From DATLLJ01 sp035537875 (lineage in GTDB: Bacteria; Acidobacteriota; Vicinamibacteria; Vicinamibacterales; CAVVIG01), in assembly GCA_035537875.1 (NCBI GenBank), contig DATLLJ010000150.1:1-64000 (forward strand): a stretch of 64,000 nucleotides of DNA, written 5' to 3'. The notes beneath the pieces were generated by a model. That model saw only the letters and a list, made by a program, of their open reading frames with translations, was not told the origin of the DNA and did no database searches. The position numbers and the translations under genes are program-made. Below, one piece after another: positions 51,033 through 59,712 of this stretch (positions are counted from its first letter, which is position 1; the number at the start of each line of letters is the position of its first letter).

Positions 51033-51745
51033 TGGCGCGTCGAATCACGCCGGCGCTTGTCGATCCGCTCTTGTCCGTCGTGATGCCGGCGTACAACGAG
51101 CGCGACACGATCGAAGAGATCATTCGCCGTGTCCTCGCCGTCCCGCTTCGCGTCCAGCTCATCGTGGTCGACGATGCTTCTCGAGACGGTACACGCGAAA
51201 TTCTGCAGCGTCTGGAGGGCGACCTGGGGTTCACGCTGCTGCTGCAGCCGGTCAATCAGGGTAAGGGCGCGGCGCTTCGGCGGGGTTTTGCCGAGGTGAC
51301 CGGCGACGTCGTCGTCATCCAGGACGCCGACCTCGAGTACTCGCCCGAGGAGTATCCAGCTCTCATAGAACTGATCGTCGACGGGCGTGCGGACGTGGTC
51401 TACGGCTCCCGGTTCATCGGCCGGCACAGAGTGTTCCTGTTCACTCACTATGCCGGCAACTGGGTGCTGACGACGATGACCAACATGCTGTACAACACGA
51501 TTCTCAGCGACATGGAAACCTGCTTCAAAGCGATGCGGGTGGAGGTGCTGCGCTCGATGACGCTTCGGTCCAATCGTTTCGGCATCGAGCCTGAGCTCAC
51601 GGCGAAGATCTTCAAGCGCAGATACCGCGTGTACGAGGTGCCGATTACGTACGACGGGCGGGGATACGAGGAAGGCAAGAAGATCACCTGGAGAGACGGC
51701 GTCGTCGCTGTCTGGACTCTTTTGAAATACCGGTTTACCGAGTGA
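51032..51745 (+). CDS. Glycosyltransferase family 2 (dolichyl-phosphate mannose synthase-like)
   Basis: This 237-residue GT-A enzyme starts at ATG 51032. It has SVVMPAYNERDTIEEII, VDDASRDGT, the metal-binding QDADLEYSPEEYP (near residue 95) and GSRFIG. It lacks C-terminal TM segments, resembling soluble DPM1-like enzymes that transfer a sugar to polyprenyl phosphate. A single-base overlap with galE (TAATG) and a GTGA overlap with msbA show tight coupling. Confidence 0.87.
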   Translation: MARRITPALVDPLLSVVMPAYNERDTIEEIIRRVLAVPLRVQLIVVDDASRDGTREILQRLEGDLGFTLLLQPVNQGKGAALRRGFAEVTGDVVVIQDADLEYSPEEYPALIELIVDGRADVVYGSRFIGRHRVFLFTHYAGNWVLTTMTNMLYNTILSDMETCFKAMRVEVLRSMTLRSNRFGIEPELTAKIFKRRYRVYEVPITYDGRGYEEGKKITWRDGVVAVWTLLKYRFTE

Positions 51746-53499
51746 CGCATCCGCTCCGACGGTTGTTCGCCTATGCCAAACCCTACCGAGGTCGCCTCGC
51801 GTTGGCGGTGGCCGGGATGCTTCTGTATGCGGCCGGCGCGGCGGGTCTGGCGGCGCTGGTCAGACCGATTCTCGATAACGTGCTGGTCAATCAGGAGCGG
51901 CTCGCCTTCACGGCTTGGGCGTTGATTGGCGTCTACCTGCTCAAAGGCATCGGCTCGTATGCATCGTCGTACCTCATGGCCGACGTCGGTCAGCGGGTCG
52001 TGACCGACCTGCGGAACGCCCTATATCACCACATCCTCGGACAGTCGGCGGGTTTCTTCGCCCAGCGCACCACCGGCCAGCTGATGTCGCGGATTACCAA
52101 CGATGTGGGCCAGGTCCAGCAGGCCGTGTCGGAGACGGCTGGCGATCTCACCCGCGAGTCGCTCGCGCTGGTCGGTTATGCGGCGCTGATGTTCTATCTC
52201 GATCCGCGGCTGGCGCTGGTCTGCATGACCGGGGCGCCGCTCATCGTCTATCCGCTGATTCGCCTCGGGCAGCGGGTCCGCCGCACGACGAGGCGAAGCC
52301 AGGAAGCGCTCGAGCTACTCTCGCACATCAGCGCCGAGGCGTTTACGGGGCATCGCATCGTGAAAGCGTTCGGCACCGAGGCCCACGAGGCGGGCAAATT
52401 CGGTCGGGCCGCCCATCAGCTGTTCCGGACGAACATGAAAGTGACGGCGGCGCTGGCCAGCTTGCCCCCGCTGATGGAGCTGCTCGGGGGCGTCGGCATG
52501 GCGGCGGCGCTCTGGTACGGCGCGCAGCAGGTCGGCACGGGCCGACTGACGACCGGGCAGTTCGCCTCGTTTTTCGCCGCGGCCTTTCTGATGTACGGAC
52601 CGGCGAAGAAGTTGAGCCGCGTGAACGCGAACCTGCAGCAGGCGATTGCCGCATCGGAGCGGATCTTCGACATGCTCGACACGCACACCGAAGTGTTTGA
52701 ACAGCCGACGGCGGCGCCGCTCGCTCCCTTCCGAAGCCGAATCGAGTTCACCGATGTCGGATTCGGCTACGACGAAGAGGCGGCGCGCATTCTGCGCGGC
52801 GTCTCGTTCACGGTCGAGGCTGGACAGATGGTCGCGATTGTCGGCAGGAGCGGAGCAGGCAAGACCACGCTGGTCAATCTCCTGCCGCGGTTCTACGATG
52901 TGAGCGCCGGAGCCATCTTCATCGACGGCGTCGACGTGCGGTACGTGACGCTGGCCTCGCTGCGGCGCCAGATCGGCATCGTGACGCAGGAGACGGTCCT
53001 GTTCGACGACACGATCGCCACCAACATCGCGTATGGCTCTCCCCAGGCCAGCCTCGCTCAGATTGAAGCAGCTGCGCGCGCCGCCAACGCCCATGACTTT
53101 GTGACAGCGCTCCAGAAAGGGTATCAAACCATGATCGGCGAGCGCGGACAGCGGCTGTCGGGCGGACAGCGGCAGCGGATTGCCATCGCCCGCGCGATCC
53201 TGAAGAATGCGCCGATCCTCGTTCTGGACGAGGCGACATCGGCGCTCGATACCGAGTCGGAGCTGCTGGTGCAGGAGGCGCTGGCCAACCTGATGCTCAA
53301 CCGTACTTCCTTCGTGATCGCCCACCGGCTGTCTACCATCAGGCGTGCCGATGCGATCATCGTCCTCGAGCGCGGGCGCGTCGTCGAAATCGGTCGCCAC
53401 GACGAACTGCTGACACGGGCTGGTGGCGCATACGCCACGCTCTACCAGATGCAGAGGCTCGAAGGGCGAAAAGTCGAACGCCGGATGGTCCCCTCGTGA
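51742..53499 (+). CDS. msbA: Lipid A export-type ABC transporter (MsbA-like)
   Basis: This 585-residue half-transporter has six TM segments in residues 1-310 and an ATPase domain at about 335-580. Walker A is GRSGAGKTT (near 370), the signature LSGGQRQR (near 471), and Walker B ILVLDEATSALD. The start is GTG 51742 (GTGA overlap). MsbA flips lipid A or other glycolipids across the inner membrane. Its place at the end of the polysaccharide block could also mean export of the glycolipid made here. Confidence 0.88.
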   Translation: MTHPLRRLFAYAKPYRGRLALAVAGMLLYAAGAAGLAALVRPILDNVLVNQERLAFTAWALIGVYLLKGIGSYASSYLMADVGQRVVTDLRNALYHHILGQSAGFFAQRTTGQLMSRITNDVGQVQQAVSETAGDLTRESLALVGYAALMFYLDPRLALVCMTGAPLIVYPLIRLGQRVRRTTRRSQEALELLSHISAEAFTGHRIVKAFGTEAHEAGKFGRAAHQLFRTNMKVTAALASLPPLMELLGGVGMAAALWYGAQQVGTGRLTTGQFASFFAAAFLMYGPAKKLSRVNANLQQAIAASERIFDMLDTHTEVFEQPTAAPLAPFRSRIEFTDVGFGYDEEAARILRGVSFTVEAGQMVAIVGRSGAGKTTLVNLLPRFYDVSAGAIFIDGVDVRYVTLASLRRQIGIVTQETVLFDDTIATNIAYGSPQASLAQIEAAARAANAHDFVTALQKGYQTMIGERGQRLSGGQRQRIAIARAILKNAPILVLDEATSALDTESELLVQEALANLMLNRTSFVIAHRLSTIRRADAIIVLERGRVVEIGRHDELLTRAGGAYATLYQMQRLEGRKVERRMVPS

Positions 53500-54383
53500 T
53501 CAAATCGATGACCGGCTTCGCGGCAGTGACCCGCGAAGACGAACGCTCGACCGTCGCCGTCACGATCCGGTCTCTCAACCACCGGTACCTCGACGTGCAG
53601 CTCCGCCTGCCGCAGGCGCTCGCCCCCATCGAGGCCGACATCCGGAGCCTGATCGGCAAGCGGGTCTCGCGGGGCCGGGTCGAGTTGAGCGTGTCGCTCC
53701 AGGTGAGGGAGATGCCGAGCGTGGAGGTCGAGTTCAACGAGCCGTTCGGACGCGCGCTCGAGGCCGCCATCGAGCGAGCGCGATCACAAGGGCTCGTCAC
53801 CGGCCTGCTCAGCCCCGGAGATCTCCTGCGCCTTCCGCAGGCGTTGACCATTCGTGAGCGCCAGGTGGACGCCACGGCGCAGGCCGAGCTCGCCGCCAGC
53901 GCGCTGATCGGCGTGGACATTGCGCTCCTGGACCTCGACGTCATGCGCGCGCGGGAGGGCGATCACCTGCGGGCTGACCTCGATGGGCGCCGGACCATGG
54001 TCGCGGATCTGGTGGAGCGGGTGGCCGTGGCCGCCGACGAGGGTCGCGCCGCGATGGAGCAGCGGCTGTTCGAGCGCGTGCGCGAGCTCCGGACCGAGCT
54101 CCAGGCCGACGAGACCGCCGTCGCGCAGGAAATCGTTCGCCTGGTCGCGCGGTCGGATATCAGTGAGGAGATCGCCCGCTTCCGAGGGCACGTGTCGCAC
54201 TGGGTCGCGTTGGCCGAGAGCGTCGAGCCGTGCGGCCGGAAGCTCGACTTCCTGCTCCAGGAGATGAACCGCGAAATCAACACCATGGGTTCGAAGGCGG
54301 ATGGCCTACGGGTGTCGGAACTCATCATCGCCGCGAAGGCCGAGCTCGAGAAGATGCGCGAGCAGGTGCAGAATGTCGAATGA
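53496..54383 (+). CDS. yicC: YicC-family endoribonuclease
   Basis: This 295-residue protein starts at GTG 53496 as IKSMTGFAAVTRED, the typical YicC opening, with SLNHRYLDVQLRLP next. The C-terminal EMNREINTMGSKADG is the second conserved block (DUF1732). Members are cytoplasmic endoribonucleases that act on small RNAs and mRNA. It is coupled by GTGA to msbA, and its end overlaps gmk by 11 bp, the common bacterial yicC-gmk pairing. Confidence 0.92.
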   Translation: MIKSMTGFAAVTREDERSTVAVTIRSLNHRYLDVQLRLPQALAPIEADIRSLIGKRVSRGRVELSVSLQVREMPSVEVEFNEPFGRALEAAIERARSQGLVTGLLSPGDLLRLPQALTIRERQVDATAQAELAASALIGVDIALLDLDVMRAREGDHLRADLDGRRTMVADLVERVAVAADEGRAAMEQRLFERVRELRTELQADETAVAQEIVRLVARSDISEEIARFRGHVSHWVALAESVEPCGRKLDFLLQEMNREINTMGSKADGLRVSELIIAAKAELEKMREQVQNVE

Positions 54384-55011
54384 GGTCCCGCCCGGCGCCT
54401 TGCACCGGGGCCTCCTGTTCATCATCTCGGCGCCTTCGGGGGCCGGCAAGACCACGCTCGCCGAGCAGCTCGTCGCGAGGACCGAGCGCCTGAGCCTCTC
54501 GAGGTCGTACACCTCCAGAGCCCCGCGCGCCGGAGAAGTGCACGGCGTGGACTATAATTTTGTCAGCCGCGAACGGTTCGAACAGATGGCCTCGGCGGGC
54601 GAGTTTCTCGAGTGGGCCGACGTCTTCGGCAACCTGTACGGAACCCGCGCCGCCGATACTCGCGTACTGCTCGAACACGGCAAGGATGTGGTGCTCGTCA
54701 TCGACGTGCAGGGGGCGCGGAAAGTGCAGCAGAGCGGCATGGAGACGACAGCCATCTTCGTCATGCCGCCGTCGTTCGAGACCCTGGAACGGCGGCTCCG
54801 CGGTCGCAGCAAGGACAGCGAAGCGGATATCCAGCGGCGATTGCAGGTGGCACGAAGGGAAGTCGCCTCGTTCACCGAATACGATTTCGTTGTCATCAAC
54901 GACGATGTCGTTGCGGCCGTCGAGCGGCTGCGCAGTATCGTTCTCGCTGAGCGCGCCAGACTGCGCGCCATGCGGCATGTTGCCGAAACAATTGTCAGGA
55001 CTTTCTCATGA
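54373..55011 (+). CDS. gmk: Guanylate kinase
   Basis: This 212-residue kinase phosphorylates GMP to GDP. It has the P-loop SAPSGAGKTTL (near residue 20), SRSYTSRAPRAGEVHGVDYNF for GMP binding, and FLEWADVFGNLYGT. The ATG at 54373 gives a short typical N-terminus, MSNEVPPG. It overlaps yicC by 11 bp and rpoZ by ATGA. Confidence 0.95.
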   Translation: MSNEVPPGALHRGLLFIISAPSGAGKTTLAEQLVARTERLSLSRSYTSRAPRAGEVHGVDYNFVSRERFEQMASAGEFLEWADVFGNLYGTRAADTRVLLEHGKDVVLVIDVQGARKVQQSGMETTAIFVMPPSFETLERRLRGRSKDSEADIQRRLQVARREVASFTEYDFVVINDDVVAAVERLRSIVLAERARLRAMRHVAETIVRTFS

Positions 55012-55241
55012 TTGATCGTTCCAAGTTGCCCAGTTCATTCGAGTTCGTCGTCACTGCCGGCGCGCGTGCCCGTCAGCTGCTCGCCGGATCGACGCCGCGC
55101 GTCGCGGTCGCCGATCACAAGAAGACCACCGTTGCGCAGGAAGAGGTTGCGACCGGCCAGGTCGAGAAAATCGGTCCCGTGAGTCCCGTGAGTCCCGCAA
55201 GTCCGGCAAATCCCGCAATCAATGACCAGATGACCAGATGA
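55008..55241 (+). CDS. rpoZ: RNA polymerase omega subunit with repeat-encoded tail
   Basis: This 77-residue omega subunit contains FEFVVTAGARARQLLAGSTPR and HKKTTVAQEEV, the conserved omega segments. It stabilises beta' and helps assemble the polymerase. The last 22 residues (about 56-77) are Pro/Ser-rich and encoded by the tandem repeat at 55175-55245, which also supplies the stop codon. The gene overlaps gmk by 4 bp and is followed by coaBC at 4 bp. Confidence 0.88.
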   Translation: MIDRSKLPSSFEFVVTAGARARQLLAGSTPRVAVADHKKTTVAQEEVATGQVEKIGPVSPVSPASPANPAINDQMTR

Positions 55242-55245
55242 CCAC
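55175..55245. repeat. Tandem 9-bp TCCCGYRAG units joined to GATGACCA units, inside the rpoZ 3' end
   Basis: Five 9-mers at 55175-55219 (TCCCGTGAG twice, then diverging to TCCGGCAAA and TCCCGCAAT) run into three GATGACCA-type octamers that end at the coaBC start. The 9-mers keep the reading frame, encoding repeated Ser-Pro units. Confidence 0.75.
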
Positions 55246-56481
55246 ATGCTGATTGCACTAGGCGTCTGCGGCGGCATTGGGGCCTACAAGGCGGTCGAGG
55301 TCGCGCGGGGACTGCAGAAGCGCGGCCACGAGGTCGTGGCCATCATGACCCATTCAGCGACCCGCTTCGTGGGGCCGATTACCTTCGAGGCGATTACTCG
55401 CCGTCAGGTCATCACGGATCAGTTCGCGCCAGGGGCGAACGCCGATATCGAGCACATCGCGCTCGCGTCCTCGATTGATTTGCTGCTCGTGGCCCCGGCG
55501 ACCGCCAACATCATCGGAAAGTTCGCCAACGGCATCGCAGACGATTTTTTGTCGACGCTGTACACGGCCACTCGGGCGCCGCTCTTGCTGGCGCCCGCGA
55601 TGAACACGCAGATGTTCGAGCACGCCGCCGTGCGGCGCAATCTCGACACCCTCGCGGATCGAGGCGTTCGCTTCGTGGAGCCGGGCGAAGGCTACCTGGC
55701 CTGTGGCTGGATCGGAAAGGGTCGCCTCGCCGAGCCGTCGGAGATTGTGGAGGCGGCCGAAGCCATTCTCAGGCCACCGGGCCCGTTGTCCGGACGGCGT
55801 GTGCTCGTCACGGCCGGTCCAACCTACGAGGACTTTGACCCGGTCCGGTACATCGGGAACCGCTCGAGCGGCAGGATGGGGTTCGCGATTGCGGCCGAAG
55901 CGGCGCGTCGCGGGGCTGAGGTGACCCTCGTCGCCGGGCCGACGGCGATCGAGACGCCGCCCGTGCGAGAGGTTGTGCGGGTCCGGCGCGCCTCCGAAAT
56001 GCACGAAGCGGTCATGTCGAGGGCCGATGCGGCGGACGTCGTGGTCATGGCGGCCGCGGTGGCCGACTACGCCCCAGTCGAGTCGTTGTCAGACAAGCTC
56101 CCGAAGGATGACGAGTCGTTGACGCTGACGCTCAGGCGGACGCCGGACATCTTGGCTGACTTGGGACGCCGGCGCGCCGCGGCCGGCAAGGGCCCTCTGC
56201 TTGTCGGGTTCGCCGCGGAAACCCGGGACGTCGTCAAGCGGGCCGACACGAAGCGCGAAGACAAGCACGTTGATCTGATCGTCGCGAACGATGTGTCTCG
56301 GCAGGATGCCGGGTTCGACGTCGACATGAACGCCGTGACATTCGTCAGCGCCCAGGGCGCTGAACCCCTTCCCCTTCAAAGCAAAGCCCGCGTGGCTGCA
56401 GCCCTGCTCGATCGAATCGAAAATCTGTTGACGGACGATGGATCGCGAACAGCTCGCCGAGCACCTGCGTTTCGCGGCTGA
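55246..56481 (+). CDS. coaBC: Bifunctional phosphopantothenoylcysteine decarboxylase/phosphopantothenate-cysteine ligase
   Basis: This 411-residue enzyme of coenzyme A synthesis has an N-terminal flavin decarboxylase domain (residues 1-175: GVCGGIGAYKAVEVARGL, VAPATANIIGKFANGIADD, LAPAMNTQM) and a C-terminal CoaB domain (about 185-400: VTAGPTYEDFDPVRYIGNRSSGRMG, KLPKDDESLTL). The ATG at 55246 is inside the end of the repeat element. The last 44 bp overlap the following gene. Confidence 0.93.
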   Translation: MLIALGVCGGIGAYKAVEVARGLQKRGHEVVAIMTHSATRFVGPITFEAITRRQVITDQFAPGANADIEHIALASSIDLLLVAPATANIIGKFANGIADDFLSTLYTATRAPLLLAPAMNTQMFEHAAVRRNLDTLADRGVRFVEPGEGYLACGWIGKGRLAEPSEIVEAAEAILRPPGPLSGRRVLVTAGPTYEDFDPVRYIGNRSSGRMGFAIAAEAARRGAEVTLVAGPTAIETPPVREVVRVRRASEMHEAVMSRADAADVVVMAAAVADYAPVESLSDKLPKDDESLTLTLRRTPDILADLGRRRAAAGKGPLLVGFAAETRDVVKRADTKREDKHVDLIVANDVSRQDAGFDVDMNAVTFVSAQGAEPLPLQSKARVAAALLDRIENLLTDDGSRTARRAPAFRG

Positions 56482-57139
56482 GCTCGGGGTGGCGGGCGTC
56501 AGCCGCGACCCGCTCTGGCGCACCAGGAGTTCCGGCCGCGTCGACGAACCGTGCGTCCTCCCCGCCGTCATCCCATTGGTGCCAGCCAAGGCGTTGAACG
56601 AGGTCAGGTCTGACATCGGAGACTGCACCCGCTGCAAGCTCTCCGGTCTCGGGAGATCGCAGGTCGTGTTCGGTGTGGGCAACCCGAATGCCGACCTGAT
56701 GTTCGTCGGCGAGGCGCCGGGCGCCGATGAAGACCTGCAGGGCATACCGTTCGTCGGTCGAGCCGGTCAACTGCTCACGAAGATCATCGAAGCCATCGAT
56801 CTGAAGCGCGAGGACGTCTATATTGCCAACGTCATCAAGTGTCGGCCGCCGCAGAATCGCAACCCGGAGCCGGACGAGATCGAGACGTGCGAGCCGTTTC
56901 TCTTCAGACAGATCGACATCATCAAACCCAGAGTCATCGTCACGCTCGGCAAATTCGCCGCGCACACGCTGCTGCGGTGTGAAGATCCGATCTCCCGTCT
57001 TCGCGGAAGGGTCTTCGATTACCGGGGTGCGAAGCTCATTCCGACGTTTCACCCCGCTTACCTTCTCCGCAATCCGGCCTCCAAGCGGGAAGTCTGGGAG
57101 GACATGAAGGTCGTGCGCTCGCTGCTCCGGCAGCCCTAG
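56438..57139 (+). CDS. Uracil-DNA glycosylase, family 4 (Fe-S)
   Basis: This 233-residue DNA repair enzyme has Cys ligands for a 4Fe-4S cluster in CTRCKL (near residue 67), NVIKCRPP and ETCEPFL. The active-site motif is VGEAPGADEDLQGIPFVGRAG, and TFHPAYLLRN is the C-terminal motif. It removes uracil from DNA. The N-terminal 45 residues are extra. The ATG at 56438 overlaps coaBC by 44 bp; a later start would trim only the poorly conserved lead. Confidence 0.9.
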   Translation: MDREQLAEHLRFAAELGVAGVSRDPLWRTRSSGRVDEPCVLPAVIPLVPAKALNEVRSDIGDCTRCKLSGLGRSQVVFGVGNPNADLMFVGEAPGADEDLQGIPFVGRAGQLLTKIIEAIDLKREDVYIANVIKCRPPQNRNPEPDEIETCEPFLFRQIDIIKPRVIVTLGKFAAHTLLRCEDPISRLRGRVFDYRGAKLIPTFHPAYLLRNPASKREVWEDMKVVRSLLRQP

Positions 57140-57296
57140 CAGCCGTGCGCGTGCTGCTGTCGACCATCGGTCCCGAGCTGCACAAGGTTAGAGCCTCCAG
57201 CCCACCGGCCACGCCGGCCCCAACCTCGCCCGAGCGCAGGCGTCAGCTGGCCGAAGCCACGGTGGCCAACAGAACTCTTTCTGAAACCGGTTCGCG

Positions 57297-59528
57297 TTGC
57301 TGATCCGCGTCGCTGTCCCCGTCCCGCAGCTTGGTCTCCTGATCTACGAGGTCCCTGAAGATTTCGTCACCCCGCCCGTCGGGTCGCGGGTCGTCGTCCC
57401 CGTCGGTTCGCGAACGGTTACCGGCGTCGTCGTCGACCACGCCACGTCAGAGCAGTTGACGAGCGGCACGGTCAAGCCCATACGCCAGCTGCTCGATGAT
57501 CGGCCGCTTGTGCCGCCTGACGTGATAGAGCTCGCGCTGTGGACGGCGGAGTACTACGCGGCCGGCCCTGGCGAGACGGTGACCGCTGTTCTGCCCCCGA
57601 AGACACGTGGATCCCGGGCGGATGCGCACAAGACCGAACGGTTCGCGTCCGTAACCGCCGCCGGGCTTCAGGCGCTCGAGGCCGAGGCCGCATTGTCGTT
57701 GACAATCAAACAGCGCTCGACACTGGAGTTGCTGTCCGGGACGGCGACCGGTCTGCAGACGACGGAGCTCGCTGCGCGGGGATTCAGCGCGGACACCCTC
57801 AAGCGGCTCGCTGGACAGGGGCTCGTCAGCCTGCGGCGCGAGCCTGTTGGTCGGGACCCGTTCGTGGGTCAGTCTCTCGAGGTGTCGCCGGAAACCGACA
57901 GGCGACTGACGCTCGAGCAGGATGCGGCATTCGACCGTCTCACGACGCTGGCGGCGCGTCGGCAGTTTCACGTCGCGCTTCTGCACGGTGTCACCGGCAG
58001 CGGCAAGACGGAGATTTATCTCCGGCTTGCAGGGACGATTCGCGCCGCCGGTCGCACGTCGCTGATGCTCGTTCCTGAAATCGCGCTGACCCCAGCCGTC
58101 GCGTCGCTGTTGCGTCAGGCGTTCGGAGAACGCGTTGCCATTCAGCACAGCGGCCTTTCCGATGGCGAGCGACACGATCAGTGGCATCGCATACGCCGCG
58201 GCGAAGTCGACGTGGTGGTGGGCACGCGCTCGGCGGTGTTCGCGCCGCTGGCAGAGATTGGCTTGATCGTGGTGGATGAGGAACACGACGCGTCGTACAA
58301 GCAGGAGGAGAGTCCGCGCTACAACGCAAGGGACGTGGCCATCGTCCGGGGACAGCGCGCAGGCGCTCTCGTCGTGCTCGGCTCGGCGACGCCGTCGATG
58401 GAGAGCTACCGCAACGCCATGTCAGGCAAGTACGACCGCATCGTGCTCGGACGTCGCGTACTGGACCGGCCGCTGGCGACCATGACGGTAGTCGATATGC
58501 GGGAGGAATATGCCGCAGCGGGCCCGGACGTGATCCTCAGCCGCGCCCTTACCGCCGCCATCGAGGAGAGGTTGGAACGCCAGGAGCAGGCGATCGTCCT
58601 GTTGAACCGTCGAGGGCTGGCCACGGCCGTGTTCTGCCGGCAGTGTGCCGGCACACTCGACTGTCCCAACTGCAGCGTGTCGCTGGTCGTGCACACCGAG
58701 GGTGCAGCCGGCAGACCGCGCGCGCGCTGCCATTACTGCAACTACTCGGTGCGCGTTCCGACGAAGTGCCTGCTCTGCGCCGGCCCCTATCTCGAGCAGG
58801 CCGGCTTCGGCACCGAACGCGTCGAGAGCGAGGTCAGACGACTGCATCCGAAGGCGCGCGTGGCGCGCCTGGATCGCGACTCCATGCGACGCAGAGGGGC
58901 GCTCACGGATCTGCTGGCCCGCTTCCGCACCGGGGCCGTCGACGTGCTTGTCGGCACGCAGATGATTGCGAAGGGCCACGATTTTCCACGCGTCACGCTC
59001 GTCGGTGTCGTGTCGGCCGACGTCGGCCTTGGGCTCGCCGATTTTCGCGCGTCGGAGCGCACGTTTCAGCTGCTGACGCAGGTGGCGGGGCGGGCCGGCC
59101 GGGGCGAGCACGCTGGCGAAGCGATCGTGCAGACGCTGTATCCGGCTCATCACAGCGTCCAGCTCGCATGTCGGCAGGACTATGCGGCGTTCTACGAGCG
59201 GGAACTGCACTTTCGTCGATCGATGCGCTATCCACCGCTCGTTGCGCTCGTCAACGTCGTGGTTCGGGCGCGCACCTTTGGCGGCGCGATGGACAACGCG
59301 TCCGACATCGCGCAGCGGCTGCGGCAGTCGGAATGCGCCGCGGACTTTCTGCTGCTCGGCCCGGCGCCGGCGCCGCTCGGCCGGCTCCGTGGGGAATATC
59401 GTGCCCAGCTGCTCCTCAAGGGGACGAGCCGGAAACGGATGCGGGAGGCGCTGAGATCAGTCCTCGCCGAGCGTCCTGATCTGGCCAGGCGCACGATCGT
59501 CGACGTTGATCCGGTCTCGGTCTTGTGA
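57297..59528 (+). CDS. priA: Primosomal helicase PriA
   Basis: This 743-residue replication-restart helicase has a DNA-binding N-terminus (residues 1-190), Walker A GVTGSGKTEIYL (near 233), DEEH box VVDEEHDASYKQEE (near 325), and the paired zinc-binding CRQC/CPNC and CHYC/CLLC clusters at about 447-496. VGTQMIAKGHDFPRVT and GRAGRG follow. The start is TTG 57297, just after an in-frame TGA. The 157-bp gap before it holds nothing recognisable. The stop codon touches the inverted repeat. Confidence 0.94.
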   Translation: MLIRVAVPVPQLGLLIYEVPEDFVTPPVGSRVVVPVGSRTVTGVVVDHATSEQLTSGTVKPIRQLLDDRPLVPPDVIELALWTAEYYAAGPGETVTAVLPPKTRGSRADAHKTERFASVTAAGLQALEAEAALSLTIKQRSTLELLSGTATGLQTTELAARGFSADTLKRLAGQGLVSLRREPVGRDPFVGQSLEVSPETDRRLTLEQDAAFDRLTTLAARRQFHVALLHGVTGSGKTEIYLRLAGTIRAAGRTSLMLVPEIALTPAVASLLRQAFGERVAIQHSGLSDGERHDQWHRIRRGEVDVVVGTRSAVFAPLAEIGLIVVDEEHDASYKQEESPRYNARDVAIVRGQRAGALVVLGSATPSMESYRNAMSGKYDRIVLGRRVLDRPLATMTVVDMREEYAAAGPDVILSRALTAAIEERLERQEQAIVLLNRRGLATAVFCRQCAGTLDCPNCSVSLVVHTEGAAGRPRARCHYCNYSVRVPTKCLLCAGPYLEQAGFGTERVESEVRRLHPKARVARLDRDSMRRRGALTDLLARFRTGAVDVLVGTQMIAKGHDFPRVTLVGVVSADVGLGLADFRASERTFQLLTQVAGRAGRGEHAGEAIVQTLYPAHHSVQLACRQDYAAFYERELHFRRSMRYPPLVALVNVVVRARTFGGAMDNASDIAQRLRQSECAADFLLLGPAPAPLGRLRGEYRAQLLLKGTSRKRMREALRSVLAERPDLARRTIVDVDPVSVL

Positions 59529-59706
59529 ATTGCAGAATTGCAGGATTGCAGGATTGCAGAAAGTGAAGAAAGTGCAGAAAGTGAAAAAAGTGAAGAAAGT
59601 GCAGATTCAAAGTGCAGATTGAGAGTGCAGGTTGACCTGGGGATTTCAATCTGCCATCGATTCGCCCCTCAGATCTTCAATCCTGCAATCCTGCAATTCT
59701 GCAATT
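59528..59706. repeat. Perfect 29-bp inverted repeat of 8-bp units with an internal 9-bp tandem array
   Basis: The arms 59528-59556 and 59678-59706 are perfectly complementary and are made of AGNATTGC octamers. The 121-nt loop contains five AAAGTGNAG nonamers (59560-59604) plus degenerate copies. The element fills the gap between the convergent priA and site-2 protease genes. Confidence 0.85.
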
Positions 59707-59712
59707 TCCCCG

